Made by a program: the position numbers and the translations under genes. DNA of 64,000 nt, taken from contig CALXHQ010000001.1 in NCBI GenBank assembly GCA_944388145.1, positions 124,001 to 188,000 of the forward strand, read 5' to 3'. The stretch comes from an uncultured Gemmiger sp. Its GTDB lineage: Bacteria > Bacillota > Clostridia > Oscillospirales > Ruminococcaceae. Shown in pieces: positions 1 through 9,287 of this stretch. Positions within the stretch are counted from its first letter, which is position 1. Every line of letters starts with the position of its first letter. The notes under the pieces are model-generated. The model was not told where the DNA came from. It made no database searches and saw only the letters and a list, made by a program, of their open reading frames with translations.

Positions 1-813
1 TTTTTGACAGTACTCACCAATTTTGCGTGCAAAGGTGATGGAACGGTGTTTGCCTCCAGTGCATCCCACCGCAATCATCAGCTGGCTTTTGCCCTCCTTG
101 ACATAGAGGGGCAGGGCAAACTCCAAAAAGCTTTCAATCCGGCGCAGAAACTCCTGTGATTCAGGTGCTTTCATCACGTAGTCCACCACTGCCTGGTCCA
201 GACCGGTGAGGTTTTTCAATTCAGGCACATAGAAAGGATTGGGCAGGCAGCGCACATCGAAAACCAGGTCGGCCTCCTGGGGGATGCCGTACTTAAAGCC
301 GAAGGAAACCACCATCAGCGACATACCGGTTTGCCCCTTGTTCAAAAACAGGCTGCAGACCCGCTCACGGTTTTGGGCAGCGGAAAGCATGGAGGTATCG
401 ATCACATACCGTGCCCGGTCCCGCAGCGGCTGAAGCAGCTGACGTTCCCGGCGAATGGCCTCCTGTACAGGCAGCCCTTCACTGATGGTCAGCGGATGCT
501 GGCGGCGGGTTTCCTTGTAGCGGCGGCGAATCACGTCATCCGCCGCATCCAGAAAGAGAATCTCGTAATCTACCCGCTTTTCGTCCAGTGCTGCCAGTGT
601 CCGGTCCACGTCCTTCACACTGCGCAGCCCCCGCACGTCCAGCACCACCGCCACCCGGTTGAGCTGGTTCTCGCCCTGCTGGGCAAAATCCACCAGGCGG
701 GGCATTAACCCGGCCGGGATGTTGTCAATGCAGAAAAAGCCGATGTCCTCCAGGGCGTTGACCGCCATCGACTTGCCCGCGCCCGAAAGGCCGGTTACAA
801 TCAGCAATTTCAT
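1..813 (-). CDS. rapZ: RNase adapter protein RapZ (partial, 3' end outside window)
   Basis: RapZ/YvcJ-family P-loop protein that binds nucleotides and, in studied species, acts as an RNA-binding adaptor linked to cell-wall amino-sugar control. The ATG at 811-813 opens 271 in-frame codons to the window edge. The protein starts MKLLIVTGLSGAGKS, so the Walker A motif lies at about residues 8-15. The C-terminal family motif GCTGGKHRS is still inside the window, so only some 15-20 residues are missing. It follows murB by 66 nt and is the last visible gene of the hprK operon. In related genomes yvcK and whiA usually follow. Identification is firm; the regulatory role in this organism is inferred. 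Confidence 0.93.
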   Translation of the reverse strand, partial: MKLLIVTGLSGAGKSMAVNALEDIGFFCIDNIPAGLMPRLVDFAQQGENQLNRVAVVLDVRGLRSVKDVDRTLAALDEKRVDYEILFLDAADDVIRRRYKETRRQHPLTISEGLPVQEAIRRERQLLQPLRDRARYVIDTSMLSAAQNRERVCSLFLNKGQTGMSLMVVSFGFKYGIPQEADLVFDVRCLPNPFYVPELKNLTGLDQAVVDYVMKAPESQEFLRRIESFLEFALPLYVKEGKSQLMIAVGCTGGKHRSITFARKIGEYCQK

Positions 814-879
814 GTTGGCCCGTTCCTTCCCTTCTGCCGTGCCGCCCGCAGAATGGCGGTGCAGCAACCGCCGTTGGAA

Positions 880-1785
880 TTATTCCACCACACGGATCTC
901 CCGTTCCAGGCGGTATCCGGTTTTTTCGTACACAATGCGAATGATCTCGTCGGTCAGGCGGAGCACATCCGCACAGGTAGCACCGCCGGTGTTCACCACA
1001 AAACCGCAATGCTTGGTACTGACCGCAGCACCGCCCACCGCAAATCCGCGCAGGCCGGCCTGTTCGATCAGCGCACCGGCAAAGGCGCCCTGGGGCCGCT
1101 TGAAGGTGCTGCCGGCAGAGGGCAATTCCAGCGGCTGCTTTTCCCGGCGGCGGGTCATCAGGTCCTGCATCTTTGCCTCAATGTCGGCGGAATTCCCCTG
1201 CTGAAGCTGGAACTCTGCCTCCAGGATCAGGCCGCCCTCCGTCTCAAAACGGCTGGTGCGGTAACCCAGCGCCAGCCGGTCCACCGGCAGCGTTTCCAGT
1301 TTCAGCTCATGATTGAGGAAGGACACACGGGCCAGCACCTGCTTCAGCTCACCGCCGTAGGCCCCGGCGTTCATGTAGACCGCACCGCCCACCGTACCGG
1401 GAATGCCAAAGGCAAACTCCAGTCCGGTCAGGCTGTGGCGCAGTGCCTCGCGGCAGACGTTGGCCAGCGACGCCCCCGCCGCAGCAGTCAGCCGGGTTCC
1501 GGTAACCTGAACGGGGCGCTTCATTTCCACCGTGCAGATCACAGCGCCGCCAAAGCCGGCGTCCGAAAAGAGCGTGTTGGAGCCGTTGCCCAGCAGATAT
1601 ATCCGCACGCCGGCGTCCCGGCAAAGTTCTACTGTGCGCAGCAGCTGCGCCGGGGTCTCGGGCAGGCAGAACACCGCGGCGGGGCCCCCGATCTTGAAGG
1701 TGGTGTGCCGGCTGAGCGGTTCGTCCTGCATAACCGGCAGTTGTTCTGCCCGCAACGCCCGCACAAGTGCTGCAATCTCTGCCAT
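880..1785 (-). CDS. murB: UDP-N-acetylenolpyruvoylglucosamine reductase
   Basis: FAD-dependent enzyme that reduces UDP-GlcNAc-enolpyruvate to UDP-MurNAc with NADPH, a committed cytoplasmic step of peptidoglycan synthesis. The 301-residue product has the FAD-binding region with LGNGSNTLFSDAGF and NAGAYGGE, the GYRTSRF segment with the active-site Arg, and GSTFKRP with the catalytic Ser. The family Glu lies near the C-terminal EREIRVVE. Length is normal for the short bacterial MurB type. The ATG has GGAGG six bases upstream. It lies 52 nt behind the ROK kinase gene in the same transcription unit, which groups wall-precursor synthesis with carbon regulation. Confidence 0.96.
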   Translation of the reverse strand: MAEIAALVRALRAEQLPVMQDEPLSRHTTFKIGGPAAVFCLPETPAQLLRTVELCRDAGVRIYLLGNGSNTLFSDAGFGGAVICTVEMKRPVQVTGTRLTAAAGASLANVCREALRHSLTGLEFAFGIPGTVGGAVYMNAGAYGGELKQVLARVSFLNHELKLETLPVDRLALGYRTSRFETEGGLILEAEFQLQQGNSADIEAKMQDLMTRRREKQPLELPSAGSTFKRPQGAFAGALIEQAGLRGFAVGGAAVSTKHCGFVVNTGGATCADVLRLTDEIIRIVYEKTGYRLEREIRVVE

Positions 1786-1837
1786 AAATGTCCTCCGTCC
1801 AGGATAAGTTTGTACCGGGCCGCCGGGGCCTGGGCCA

Positions 1838-2791
1838 TCAGATTGAGTTTGCCAGGGCGGCTGCGCCGATCACACCGGCATCGTTGCGCAGTACGCAGGC
1901 GCGGATCTCGGGGCAGCGGCCTGTGGTAATATTATGCGTTTCCCGTTCCACATAGGCGCGGACGGGGGCCAGCAGGACCTCGCCCTGATTGGAGACGCCG
2001 CCGCCGATGCAGACCACCTCCGGTTCAAAGGTGTTGACCACATTGGCGATGCCGCAGCCCACATATTCCAACCAGTTGTGAATGACTTTTTTGGCGGTCT
2101 CGTCGCCCTGCTCCATGCCGTCAAAGGCGGTTTTGGCGTTGACGTGGTCCAAGTCGCCGGCGATCTTCCACATGAGGGAATCCGAGTCCTGACGCATGGC
2201 ATCGCGGGTGTCCTCGCTGAGGGCACGGGCGGAAGCATAACGCTCCCAGCAGCCCTTGCGGCCGCAGTTGCACTGACGGCCGTCCTTCACAATGACGGTA
2301 TGGCCCATCTCGCCGGCGGCAAAATTGAAGCCACGCAGAATTTTTCCGTTCAGGATGATGCCGCTGCCAATGCCGGTGCCCAGCGTGATGATCACCGCAT
2401 CCCGGTACCCCTTGGCGCCGCCGGCGATATACTCGCCAAAGGCGGCGGCATTGGCGTCATTTTCCACATAGACCTTGCAGCCCAGCAGCTTTTCCATATC
2501 AGGTCCCAGATTCCAGTCGTAATAGTTGAAATTGGTGTTGTATCCCACAAAGCCAGTGGTGAAATTGACGCTGCCCGGCGTGCCGATCCCCACATACTCC
2601 ACCTGCTCAAAAGGGACATTGTTATCCTTGGCGACGGTGCGGCAGAGCTTTGCCAGCGCCGCCTCCAGATCTTCAGCCGGGCGGGGCAGACGGGTAGCCC
2701 AGGTGGTTTTGCCGATGATCTCGTATTCCTCGTTGACCAGACCCGCGGTCATGGTGGTGCCGCCCAGGTCAATGCCGATGGTATATTTCAT
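1838..2791 (-). CDS. ROK-family sugar kinase (glucokinase-like)
   Basis: Predicted cytoplasmic kinase phosphorylating glucose or another hexose/amino sugar with ATP. The 317-residue product opens with the phosphate-binding motif GIDLGGTTMTAGLV. It has the ROK zinc motif CNCGRKGCWE (about residue 175) and the sugar-binding EMGHTV just before it. A longer frame exists, but the ATG at 2791 has AGGAGG at ideal spacing and fits the family N-terminus. The start overlaps the PHP gene stop as ATGA, implying translational coupling. Glucokinase is the likeliest activity given the HprK context, but the substrate cannot be read from sequence. Confidence 0.9.
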   Translation of the reverse strand: MKYTIGIDLGGTTMTAGLVNEEYEIIGKTTWATRLPRPAEDLEAALAKLCRTVAKDNNVPFEQVEYVGIGTPGSVNFTTGFVGYNTNFNYYDWNLGPDMEKLLGCKVYVENDANAAAFGEYIAGGAKGYRDAVIITLGTGIGSGIILNGKILRGFNFAAGEMGHTVIVKDGRQCNCGRKGCWERYASARALSEDTRDAMRQDSDSLMWKIAGDLDHVNAKTAFDGMEQGDETAKKVIHNWLEYVGCGIANVVNTFEPEVVCIGGGVSNQGEVLLAPVRAYVERETHNITTGRCPEIRACVLRNDAGVIGAAALANSI

Positions 2792-3540
2792 GATAACAGT
2801 CCTCCTATTTCCTCCGCAGATCCCCTGCGGTGCAGTCTTAGAATATTCACCAGCGCCGCAGCGCTGCTGTTGACCACGTGGTCGGCGGGATAGTCCACCT
2901 CTTCCAGCAGGGTCAGCAGCGGGGCAATGTTTTCCCGCAGCTGGCGGGTGGTGTGAGCGTCCGAGTCCAGCGACACGTAACAACCATTTTCGTAGCAGGC
3001 ACGCACCAGCTTGCGCATGTTGGGAATCCCATCCCGGCGGACGTTGAAGGAGTTGCCGTTGAGCTCCACCACTTTGTGGTTGCGGGCAAAGGCACGGGTG
3101 ACCAGCTCGTAATCATAACGGTAGTTTTCCTGCTCTGAATGGCCGATGCAATCCACATACGGATTTTCGGCCACTGCCAGCCAGAGATTGGTGGCCTCCC
3201 GCCGGGTAAGCAGCCCGGGCAGGCAGGGGCTGTGGATGGAAGCCACCACCCAGTCCATCTGACGCAGCAGCGATTGGGGCAGATCCAACCCGCCGGCGGT
3301 ATCCATCACGTTGGCCTCGGCACCGAAGAGCAGTGTGACACCATGCAGCTGGCGGCCCAGCGAAGTCAGATTCTGAAAATGCCAGATGTGCGGGGCATCC
3401 GGCATGGCCGGCGCATGGTCGGTGACGGCCAGTACCCGATAGCCCATCCGGGCTGCCGAGTCTGCCATCACATCAATGGTGTGGAAGGCATGGGTGGCGC
3501 TGAGAGTGTGGGTGTGCAGGTCTGCGATGATCGGATACAT
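2788..3540 (-). CDS. PHP-domain phosphoesterase
   Basis: Metal-dependent phosphatase of the PHP superfamily, YcdX-like. Metal ligands are visible as DLHTHT near the N-terminus, TDHAP, ASIHSP, GHSEQENY and the final DSDAH, enough for a complete trinuclear site. The ATG at 3540 (MYPIIADLHTHT, 250 residues) is preferred because AAAGGAG lies 12 nt upstream. A GTG at 3585 overlapping the hprK stop as GTGA would add 15 residues. The gene sits between hprK and the ROK kinase, an arrangement common in Clostridia. The substrate is unknown; a sugar or nucleotide phosphate is plausible. Confidence 0.85.
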   Translation of the reverse strand: MYPIIADLHTHTLSATHAFHTIDVMADSAARMGYRVLAVTDHAPAMPDAPHIWHFQNLTSLGRQLHGVTLLFGAEANVMDTAGGLDLPQSLLRQMDWVVASIHSPCLPGLLTRREATNLWLAVAENPYVDCIGHSEQENYRYDYELVTRAFARNHKVVELNGNSFNVRRDGIPNMRKLVRACYENGCYVSLDSDAHTTRQLRENIAPLLTLLEEVDYPADHVVNSSAAALVNILRLHRRGSAEEIGGLLS

Positions 3541-3581
3541 AGGTGCGGTGCGCTCCTTTTGTGCTGCCATGTTGATGGACT

Positions 3582-4517
3582 TCACAGGACGTCGTTCTGC
3601 AGGCCCAGCTGCCGCAGCAATTCCTTGGCGGCGTTGTAGCCCATCTCCTTGGCACGGTTGTTCATGGCGGCAGTCTCGATAATGACGGCCAGGTTCCGCC
3701 CAGGCATGACAGGGATAACCATGTTGGGCACCTGAACGCCCAGAATGTCGGTTGTCTGGCTTTCCAGCCCGGTGCGGTCATAGTTTTTGGTGCGGTCCCA
3801 GGGTTCCAGCTCGATCACACTCTCCACCTCGACACTGTTCTTGACAGCGCCAATGCCGAACAGCCGTGCCACGTTGATGATACCGATGCCACGCAACTCA
3901 ATAAAATGGCGAATATTTTCAGGCGAGGAACCCATGATCCGCTTGGAAGAGACGCGGCGCAGCTCAACGGCATCGTCCGCAATCAGGCGGTGCCCCCGCT
4001 TGACCAGTTCGATGGCGGTCTCGCTCTTGCCGACGCCGGAATCCCCGGTGATGAGGATGCCCTCACCGTAAACCTCCACCAGAACGCCATGCCGGGTGAT
4101 GCGGGGGGCCAGTTCCGTGTTCAGGGTGGTAATCATGCTGCCCATCAGCGGGGAGGTCATCTCGTTGGAGAGGAGCAATGCCACGCCGTATTTGCGGGCA
4201 AACTCCAGCATTTCCGGCAGCGGGGTCAGACCGCGTGTAAGCACCACAGCCGGCGGCTGAAAGGAAAACAGCTTTTCCAGATGGGTGCGGCGGCTGGTCT
4301 CGTCCAGTTCATTGAGGTAGGAAAACTCCGTCAAACCGATGATCTGGATGCGCAGATGGTCAAAGTATTGGTAGTAGCCCGCAAGGAAGATGCCGGGGCG
4401 GTAGACCTCGGTGGCATAAATCTTGATCTCTTTCAGATCCTTCGGCGTAAAGGCGACGGTCAGGCCGGACTCTCCGGCGATGCGATCCAGTGTGACAAAA
4501 AAGTGTTGTTCTTCCAT
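3582..4517 (-). CDS. hprK: HPr kinase/phosphorylase
   Basis: Bifunctional enzyme that phosphorylates and dephosphorylates Ser46 of HPr and so governs CcpA-type carbon catabolite repression. The 311-residue product has the N-terminal DRTGG-like half, then the P-loop GDSGVGKS (about residues 155-162), IADDAVEL, and the family signature around NVARLFGIGAVK (about 200-215). The ATG at 4517 is chosen because it gives the family length and has AAAGGGG upstream; the frame itself runs further 5'. It is the first gene of the operon running through PHP phosphatase, ROK kinase, murB and rapZ. A promoter-like -10 lies about 65 nt upstream. Confidence 0.95.
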   Translation of the reverse strand: MEEQHFFVTLDRIAGESGLTVAFTPKDLKEIKIYATEVYRPGIFLAGYYQYFDHLRIQIIGLTEFSYLNELDETSRRTHLEKLFSFQPPAVVLTRGLTPLPEMLEFARKYGVALLLSNEMTSPLMGSMITTLNTELAPRITRHGVLVEVYGEGILITGDSGVGKSETAIELVKRGHRLIADDAVELRRVSSKRIMGSSPENIRHFIELRGIGIINVARLFGIGAVKNSVEVESVIELEPWDRTKNYDRTGLESQTTDILGVQVPNMVIPVMPGRNLAVIIETAAMNNRAKEMGYNAAKELLRQLGLQNDVL

Positions 4518-4583
4518 GCAAGGTTCGCCCCTTTCGTTTCCTTCGCGGCGGCAGGCAGCCCGCTGCGGCCGCATTTCGTTTCC

Positions 4584-4613
4584 ATTATAACGTAAGGCCC
4601 GCTTTTTGTACAG
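4584..4613 (-). promoter_or_regulatory. Putative hprK promoter
   Basis: On the minus strand a consensus TATAAT (4584-4589) follows TGTACA (4608-4613) with an 18-base spacer. The -35 matches the TTGACA consensus at four positions. The element overlaps the hairpin at 4597-4636, so read-through control and initiation may interact. Placement about 65 nt before the hprK ATG supports it. Confidence 0.45.
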
Positions 4614-4636
4614 CGATTGCGGCACAAAAAGCGGGC
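4597..4636 (-). terminator. Hairpin between acyltransferase gene and hprK
   Basis: A perfect 13-bp inverted repeat (4597-4609 and 4624-4636) lies just past the acyltransferase stop. The stem contains its own T/A run rather than a clean trailing U-tract. It is probably the 3' end structure of the glycan cluster, but efficiency is uncertain. Confidence 0.5.
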
Positions 4637-4659
4637 GAACCCTTCTTTTTTAGAAAGCG

Positions 4660-5679
4660 TCAGGGCGCTGCCAGGCGGCCGGCAGCGGCACGGACCCGTG
4701 CGTCCAGCCGGTACAGTCCCCAGGACGCCAATGCCGTGAGGATCAGATAGGCGACAAACAGCAGGGCTGTGTCCCGCCGGGTCAGCGCTGCCAGGTCAAA
4801 CCTCTGCACCAGCTGCAAAATGAGGAAGTGGTGCACCAGAAAGACCGCATAAGAATACTTGCCCGCCAGCGCGCAGCCGCGGGCAAGCGGAGCGGGCACC
4901 GCCCGGTCCGGCCAGGCGGACATCAGGGTAAACACTGCTGCCGAAACCAACGCGCAGAATATTTTGGCATCGATCGCGACCACCTGGCCCAACGCCCACA
5001 GCACAGGCCAGGTGAGCACTGCGGGCACCAGGGCCCAACGGGCGGGGCGTCTACCGCCAACAAACCAGATGCCGAACAAAAACTCCAACAGATGCACCCC
5101 GATGAGCTGCCGGTCCAGCCCGGAAGCATGCAGAGCCAAAGCCAGCACAGCCGTGACCAGCCAGGTGAACAGGCGGCTGCGCTGCATGGCCTTGTACAGA
5201 AGCGGAAAGAGCAGATAGAAAAACAGGATACTGCCCAAAAACCACTCGCCCACACAGGCGAAATCGGTGCTGACAATACCAGCCGCCACGGCAAAGTTGT
5301 CCAACCCAAGAAAGGTCAGCAGCAGAGTTGGGGTTTTGGCGGCGGCATAATAGCCGGGCTGGGTGACAAAACGCAGGGAAAAACAGATGCACCAAGCCAG
5401 CCAGAACATGGGATAAACGGCCATGGCCCGCCGCCTGTAAAAAGCAGGAACTGAAAAGGGCCGGCGCGCCGTATACGCCAGGGCGGCCCCGGACACGATG
5501 AAAAACAGCGAGGACCCAAAATCCCCCAGATAGACCCCGCCGGGCAACGTGCTGGTGAACAGTTTGTGGGGCAGGGTGAAATATCCGGTAACCGTGGCGT
5601 TAAAATGGACAACCAGAATGCAAACCAGGGCGACAGTGCGCACCAGGTCCAGATAAAACAGGCGCGGGCGTTTGGACAT
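4660..5679 (-). CDS. Membrane acyltransferase, family 3
   Basis: Integral-membrane acyltransferase (OafA/NodX type) likely to O-acetylate or otherwise acylate a surface glycan. The 339-residue protein starts MSKRPRLFYLDLVRT, the typical first helix, followed by LVVHFNATV with the conserved His. There are about ten hydrophobic helices and a short cytoplasmic C-terminus. The ATG at 5679 is selected because GGGGAGG lies upstream; a longer frame has no such site. It lies 150 nt downstream of the rhamnan-type genes on the same strand, so it probably modifies their product. No SGNH domain is fused. The target is inferred from neighbours. Confidence 0.85.
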   Translation of the reverse strand: MSKRPRLFYLDLVRTVALVCILVVHFNATVTGYFTLPHKLFTSTLPGGVYLGDFGSSLFFIVSGAALAYTARRPFSVPAFYRRRAMAVYPMFWLAWCICFSLRFVTQPGYYAAAKTPTLLLTFLGLDNFAVAAGIVSTDFACVGEWFLGSILFFYLLFPLLYKAMQRSRLFTWLVTAVLALALHASGLDRQLIGVHLLEFLFGIWFVGGRRPARWALVPAVLTWPVLWALGQVVAIDAKIFCALVSAAVFTLMSAWPDRAVPAPLARGCALAGKYSYAVFLVHHFLILQLVQRFDLAALTRRDTALLFVAYLILTALASWGLYRLDARVRAAAGRLAAP

Positions 5680-5829
5680 CAGGGGCCTCCCCTTTTCAAA
5701 AGTTTGCAGGTATCTCCAATCCGCCAGAAGTGTTTGCGGCGCAAAACCGCAGAGAACGCATCCGCAGTATGGCAGACACCGCTTTTTGCGGAACATGGAA
5801 ATTCGATCCCGCTCTGAGAGCCGTGGTGG

Positions 5830-7320
5830 TCATCTGCCGCGCAGGCGGCGGCGAAGGGCCCGAACCAAGTTTTTGCCGCTCTCTGCCATATCCTGGGTCT
5901 CATACAGCGCGCAGGACATGCGTTCGGGCGCGGCAGCTGCGGCAGACGCCGGGAGCAGTTGCAATGTACCGTAACCATTGCTCTGGGCGGCCAGGAAAAG
6001 CAGCTGCCAGTCCGCCGGGGTATCCAGCGGCGGCAGCCCCTGCGGGAAAGCGTCGGCACGCAGCAGCACCGTGTCCGCCGTTGGCAGCGGGACGGCTGTG
6101 GCAATGGGTACGCGAAGGCCGCGCTCTTTCGCCCGGGCGCACAGGTCGGGCAATGCCTGCTTCCAGCGCGCCATCCGCAGGGCATAGACGGAGCCGCAAG
6201 CGGGCGGGGCTGGCACCGCAAGGCCCATCAGCGGGTCTGCCGCCAGCAAAGCTGCTGCGGCGGCACAGGTGGCGGCATCCTCCGCCAGCAGGCGGGCGGT
6301 GCGGCAGGCATACCACTCCCCTGCCGTGCGGGGCGGTCGGGCCGGCGGGCGGGCAAGACAGACAATCTCCCCCGGATGCAGTTCCACCCTTGCGCCGGGG
6401 TTCCAGCGCACCAGGCGGACTTTTGGTGCCGTTCCGGAAGCCGGCGCAGCAGGCAGCACCGCATGCCAATGCAGGTTGCGGGCCAGATCGGCCAGCGGTT
6501 GGGTGCGCAGCAGGCTGCGGATCAGTTCCTCCACCGGAAAGCCGGTATTGGACTTCAGCCATTGCAGCAGCTCCCAGGCGGCGGCGCCGTCGGTACGGCG
6601 AAGCTCATCGGCATACGGTGTAAAAAAGCTGCGCCGCTTGAAGAAGGGGCAGCCACGGCGGGCCAGCAGTTCAGCCGGACAGGCCATGATGGGGTTGACA
6701 AAAATCTCCGCCAGGTCTTCAGTGTCCACCGCAGTATCCCAGCGATAGCCCAGCGCTGCGAAGTGGGCGGTAAAACGAGTTTCATGGTTTTGTATGGACT
6801 GTTCGTAGCCCTGCGGCAGCGGCATCTGCTGCCAGTAGTCCCAAAAGGCGTTTGAAAGGAACAGCCGGGGCCGCAGGGCAAGAAAGTGGGATTGAATATG
6901 CTCCGGCACTTGTCCCCTGCGCCCGCCAAAGCGACGGCTTTTCATGGCATAATGGCGGGTCAGACCCCAAAAATCCAGCTCCGGGCGGGCATCCATCCGG
7001 GCAAAGAACGGCTCCAGCGGATGCACCGGCCCCGCCAGGGTATAATTCATTAACACCAGCTCGTCTACGCCGGACAGGCCATCCCGCCCCAGGGCAAACA
7101 GAGCCTCCCGATAGGCCCCCACGTCCATGCCGGTGTTTTCCCGTTCCAGCAGGCGGGCCCCCATTTGCCGTACCGCGGCACGGGAGGCCGCCTCCAGTTT
7201 GCCGTTTGTGACAAATAACACCTTTGCCCCCGCGGCCAGGAGCGCACGCACGGCAAACAGGCAGGCGGTATCCGCCTGCCCGTTGGGATCATAATGAAAA
7301 TAGATGACAGTCCGGTTCAT
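5830..7320 (-). CDS. RgpF-like rhamnan synthesis protein
   Basis: Putative cytoplasmic glycosyltransferase-like protein of the RgpF family (rhamnose-containing polysaccharide synthesis). The first 250 residues carry family landmarks shared with the next gene upstream: IYFHYDPNGQ, RENTGMDVGAYREAL, LMNYTLAGPVHPLEPFF, DFWGLT, HIQSHF and FKRRSFF. The remaining 240 residues are Ala-rich and not recognisable. The ATG at 7320 is used because it begins the conserved domain; the longer frame is GC-driven. It lies 23 nt after the paralogue. The C-terminal half has diverged strongly from the paralogue. Confidence 0.82.
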   Translation of the reverse strand: MNRTVIYFHYDPNGQADTACLFAVRALLAAGAKVLFVTNGKLEAASRAAVRQMGARLLERENTGMDVGAYREALFALGRDGLSGVDELVLMNYTLAGPVHPLEPFFARMDARPELDFWGLTRHYAMKSRRFGGRRGQVPEHIQSHFLALRPRLFLSNAFWDYWQQMPLPQGYEQSIQNHETRFTAHFAALGYRWDTAVDTEDLAEIFVNPIMACPAELLARRGCPFFKRRSFFTPYADELRRTDGAAAWELLQWLKSNTGFPVEELIRSLLRTQPLADLARNLHWHAVLPAAPASGTAPKVRLVRWNPGARVELHPGEIVCLARPPARPPRTAGEWYACRTARLLAEDAATCAAAAALLAADPLMGLAVPAPPACGSVYALRMARWKQALPDLCARAKERGLRVPIATAVPLPTADTVLLRADAFPQGLPPLDTPADWQLLFLAAQSNGYGTLQLLPASAAAAAPERMSCALYETQDMAESGKNLVRALRRRLRGR

Positions 7321-7343
7321 TGCGGTTTCCCCCTGCCGGCGGT

Positions 7344-9287
7344 TCAATCCTCGTAGCTGTCCAGATAAGGGCCAAATACGGCACGTTTGGCGTCCATGAC
7401 TGTCTGGTAGACGCTCTTGGGCAGGTGGTCCCGCAGCCAGTTGCGGGCACGGCGCCGGCGGGTGTTGGAATAGGGGCCATACACCTTCAAGCCGAAATGC
7501 CGCCGTGCAGCGAATGCCTCCACCGCACGGGAAGCTCCCCAGAAGCTGGTACAATCCAGAATGCGCGCCATCGGGCGAATCATCCCGGTGGCATAGGCCT
7601 GCATGGTATCGTTGTGCAGCACCGCAAAAGTCTGGCTCATCACCACCGCCGGGTAATATCCCGCCGCCTGGGCCACAAAGGGATAGACACGCTCAATGGC
7701 ATGACTGATGGTCCCGTCCACCGGCAGCGGTTCGGGCGGGAAATCACTGTGCTGCCAGGGATGTTCAAACAGCGGGCGCAGCGCCTTGACCCGGAACCAG
7801 AACACGCTGCCAAAGGGGGCAATGGGGTTCTTCTCACCGGAGATGGGCACATCAATGCCAAGGCACTTCATCAAGGCGCGGGTATGATCAAAGTTGGGGC
7901 CCCAGCCGCCGGAGCACATGTTGAGGAAATAGGCGCCGTGGGTGGGAAACGGCGGGCAGAGGATGCCCAGGTAGGGGTCCTTTTCAAATTCGGTGAGCAC
8001 GTTCAGCACATGGGCACTGCTGTGGCAGACATTCTCGTTGCAAACATAGCCGAAGCTGGCCCCCACACTGCCCGGTTTGGTCTGGATGGCCTTTTTGTCA
8101 TGCATAAAGCAGCAGTAATCATAGCCGCTCAGTTGGGGGGCCAGGTCGCAGAGAAAGGCCGCCACATCCCGGCCGCGGTTTTCCACCACCGTAACCTGGA
8201 CACTGTGCACGGCAAGCCCGTCAAAAGCTTGCAGGATGGCCGCCTTTTTTTCCTCCGTGTCGGTGGAGATAAACACATCGGTCTCCGGCGGCATTTTGGC
8301 GGCAAAGGCCCGGCTGTCCGGCAGCATATCCGTAAAATAGAGGTGCATGGCCAGGGCAATGCGCCGGTTTTGGCGGATGTCTGCCACACAGGCCGGGTCC
8401 TGCACGCGGTCCGGGATGATGCGGGTCAGTGCCAGGTCCCGGGTAAAATCGTAGGGGTGCATGGTGCGCACCATATTCTTCCAAAGCAGGTCCAGGGGAT
8501 AGCTGGTCTCGTCCCGCAGGTAATCGTACAGTTCCCGGGCAGGCTCACCGGCCGTGTCGTTCAGGTAAGCCTCCAGCCCATGCATGAAACTGCGCCTCTT
8601 GAACAACGGGCATTTTTTGTCCCGCAAAAGCCGCACCGGGCAGACCAGCAACGGATAATCGGTGAACTCCTTCAAGTCATCGGTGTGCACATAGACATCC
8701 CACCGGTAGCCCTTGTCGGCAAACTGCCGGGTAAAAACCGTCTCATACCGCTGGATCGAGTCGTTATAGCCGTTGATCATCGGCATCTCGTCCCAGTATT
8801 GCTGCAAATCTCTGGTCTGGACAAATTTTTTGCGGTAGACAATAAAGTGGGACTGGATGTGCACCGGAAGGAAATCGTAGGCATATTTGCCTTTGAAGGG
8901 GGTGTCCTTGCCGCCGTGGTGGACGGTCAGCCCCCAGAAATCCAGGTCCGGCTTTTTTGCCATGGCGTCAAACATCTCCCGCAGGGGGCGCACAGGCCCC
9001 ATCAGGGTGGAGTTGGTCATGACAATCTCATCAAACTGGCAGAGCTTTTCCCAGCCATAACTGTCCAGCGCCGTCTTGTAGGCCCAGACATCCAGGCCCT
9101 TGTTTTCCCGCACAATAATATTTTGAGTGAACCGCTCAAACGTCCTGTGCCCGGCTTCGCTCAGTTTGCCGTTGCAGACGACAACCAGCTCGGTAAGGTT
9201 TTTGCACAGGTCGGCAAGGTAGTAAACGATAAAGTCATCCACAATGCCGTTTTTTTCGAAGAAAAAGAAGATGCCCAGTCGTTTCAT
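7344..9287 (-). CDS. RgpF-like rhamnan synthesis protein
   Basis: Second RgpF-family protein, 647 residues, with two related segments. The N-terminal part has RENKGLDVWAYKTAL, MTNSTLMGPVRPL, DFWGLTVHH, HIQSHF and FKRRSFMHGLEAYL. The C-terminal half has VENRGRDVAAFLCDL and CFMHDKKA, resembling a second glycosyltransferase-like unit as in full RgpF. No membrane helices or signal peptide are evident, so it should act on the cytoplasmic face. The ATG at 9287 overlaps the epimerase stop as ATGA. The linkage formed is not deducible. Confidence 0.87.
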   Translation of the reverse strand: MKRLGIFFFFEKNGIVDDFIVYYLADLCKNLTELVVVCNGKLSEAGHRTFERFTQNIIVRENKGLDVWAYKTALDSYGWEKLCQFDEIVMTNSTLMGPVRPLREMFDAMAKKPDLDFWGLTVHHGGKDTPFKGKYAYDFLPVHIQSHFIVYRKKFVQTRDLQQYWDEMPMINGYNDSIQRYETVFTRQFADKGYRWDVYVHTDDLKEFTDYPLLVCPVRLLRDKKCPLFKRRSFMHGLEAYLNDTAGEPARELYDYLRDETSYPLDLLWKNMVRTMHPYDFTRDLALTRIIPDRVQDPACVADIRQNRRIALAMHLYFTDMLPDSRAFAAKMPPETDVFISTDTEEKKAAILQAFDGLAVHSVQVTVVENRGRDVAAFLCDLAPQLSGYDYCCFMHDKKAIQTKPGSVGASFGYVCNENVCHSSAHVLNVLTEFEKDPYLGILCPPFPTHGAYFLNMCSGGWGPNFDHTRALMKCLGIDVPISGEKNPIAPFGSVFWFRVKALRPLFEHPWQHSDFPPEPLPVDGTISHAIERVYPFVAQAAGYYPAVVMSQTFAVLHNDTMQAYATGMIRPMARILDCTSFWGASRAVEAFAARRHFGLKVYGPYSNTRRRRARNWLRDHLPKSVYQTVMDAKRAVFGPYLDSYED

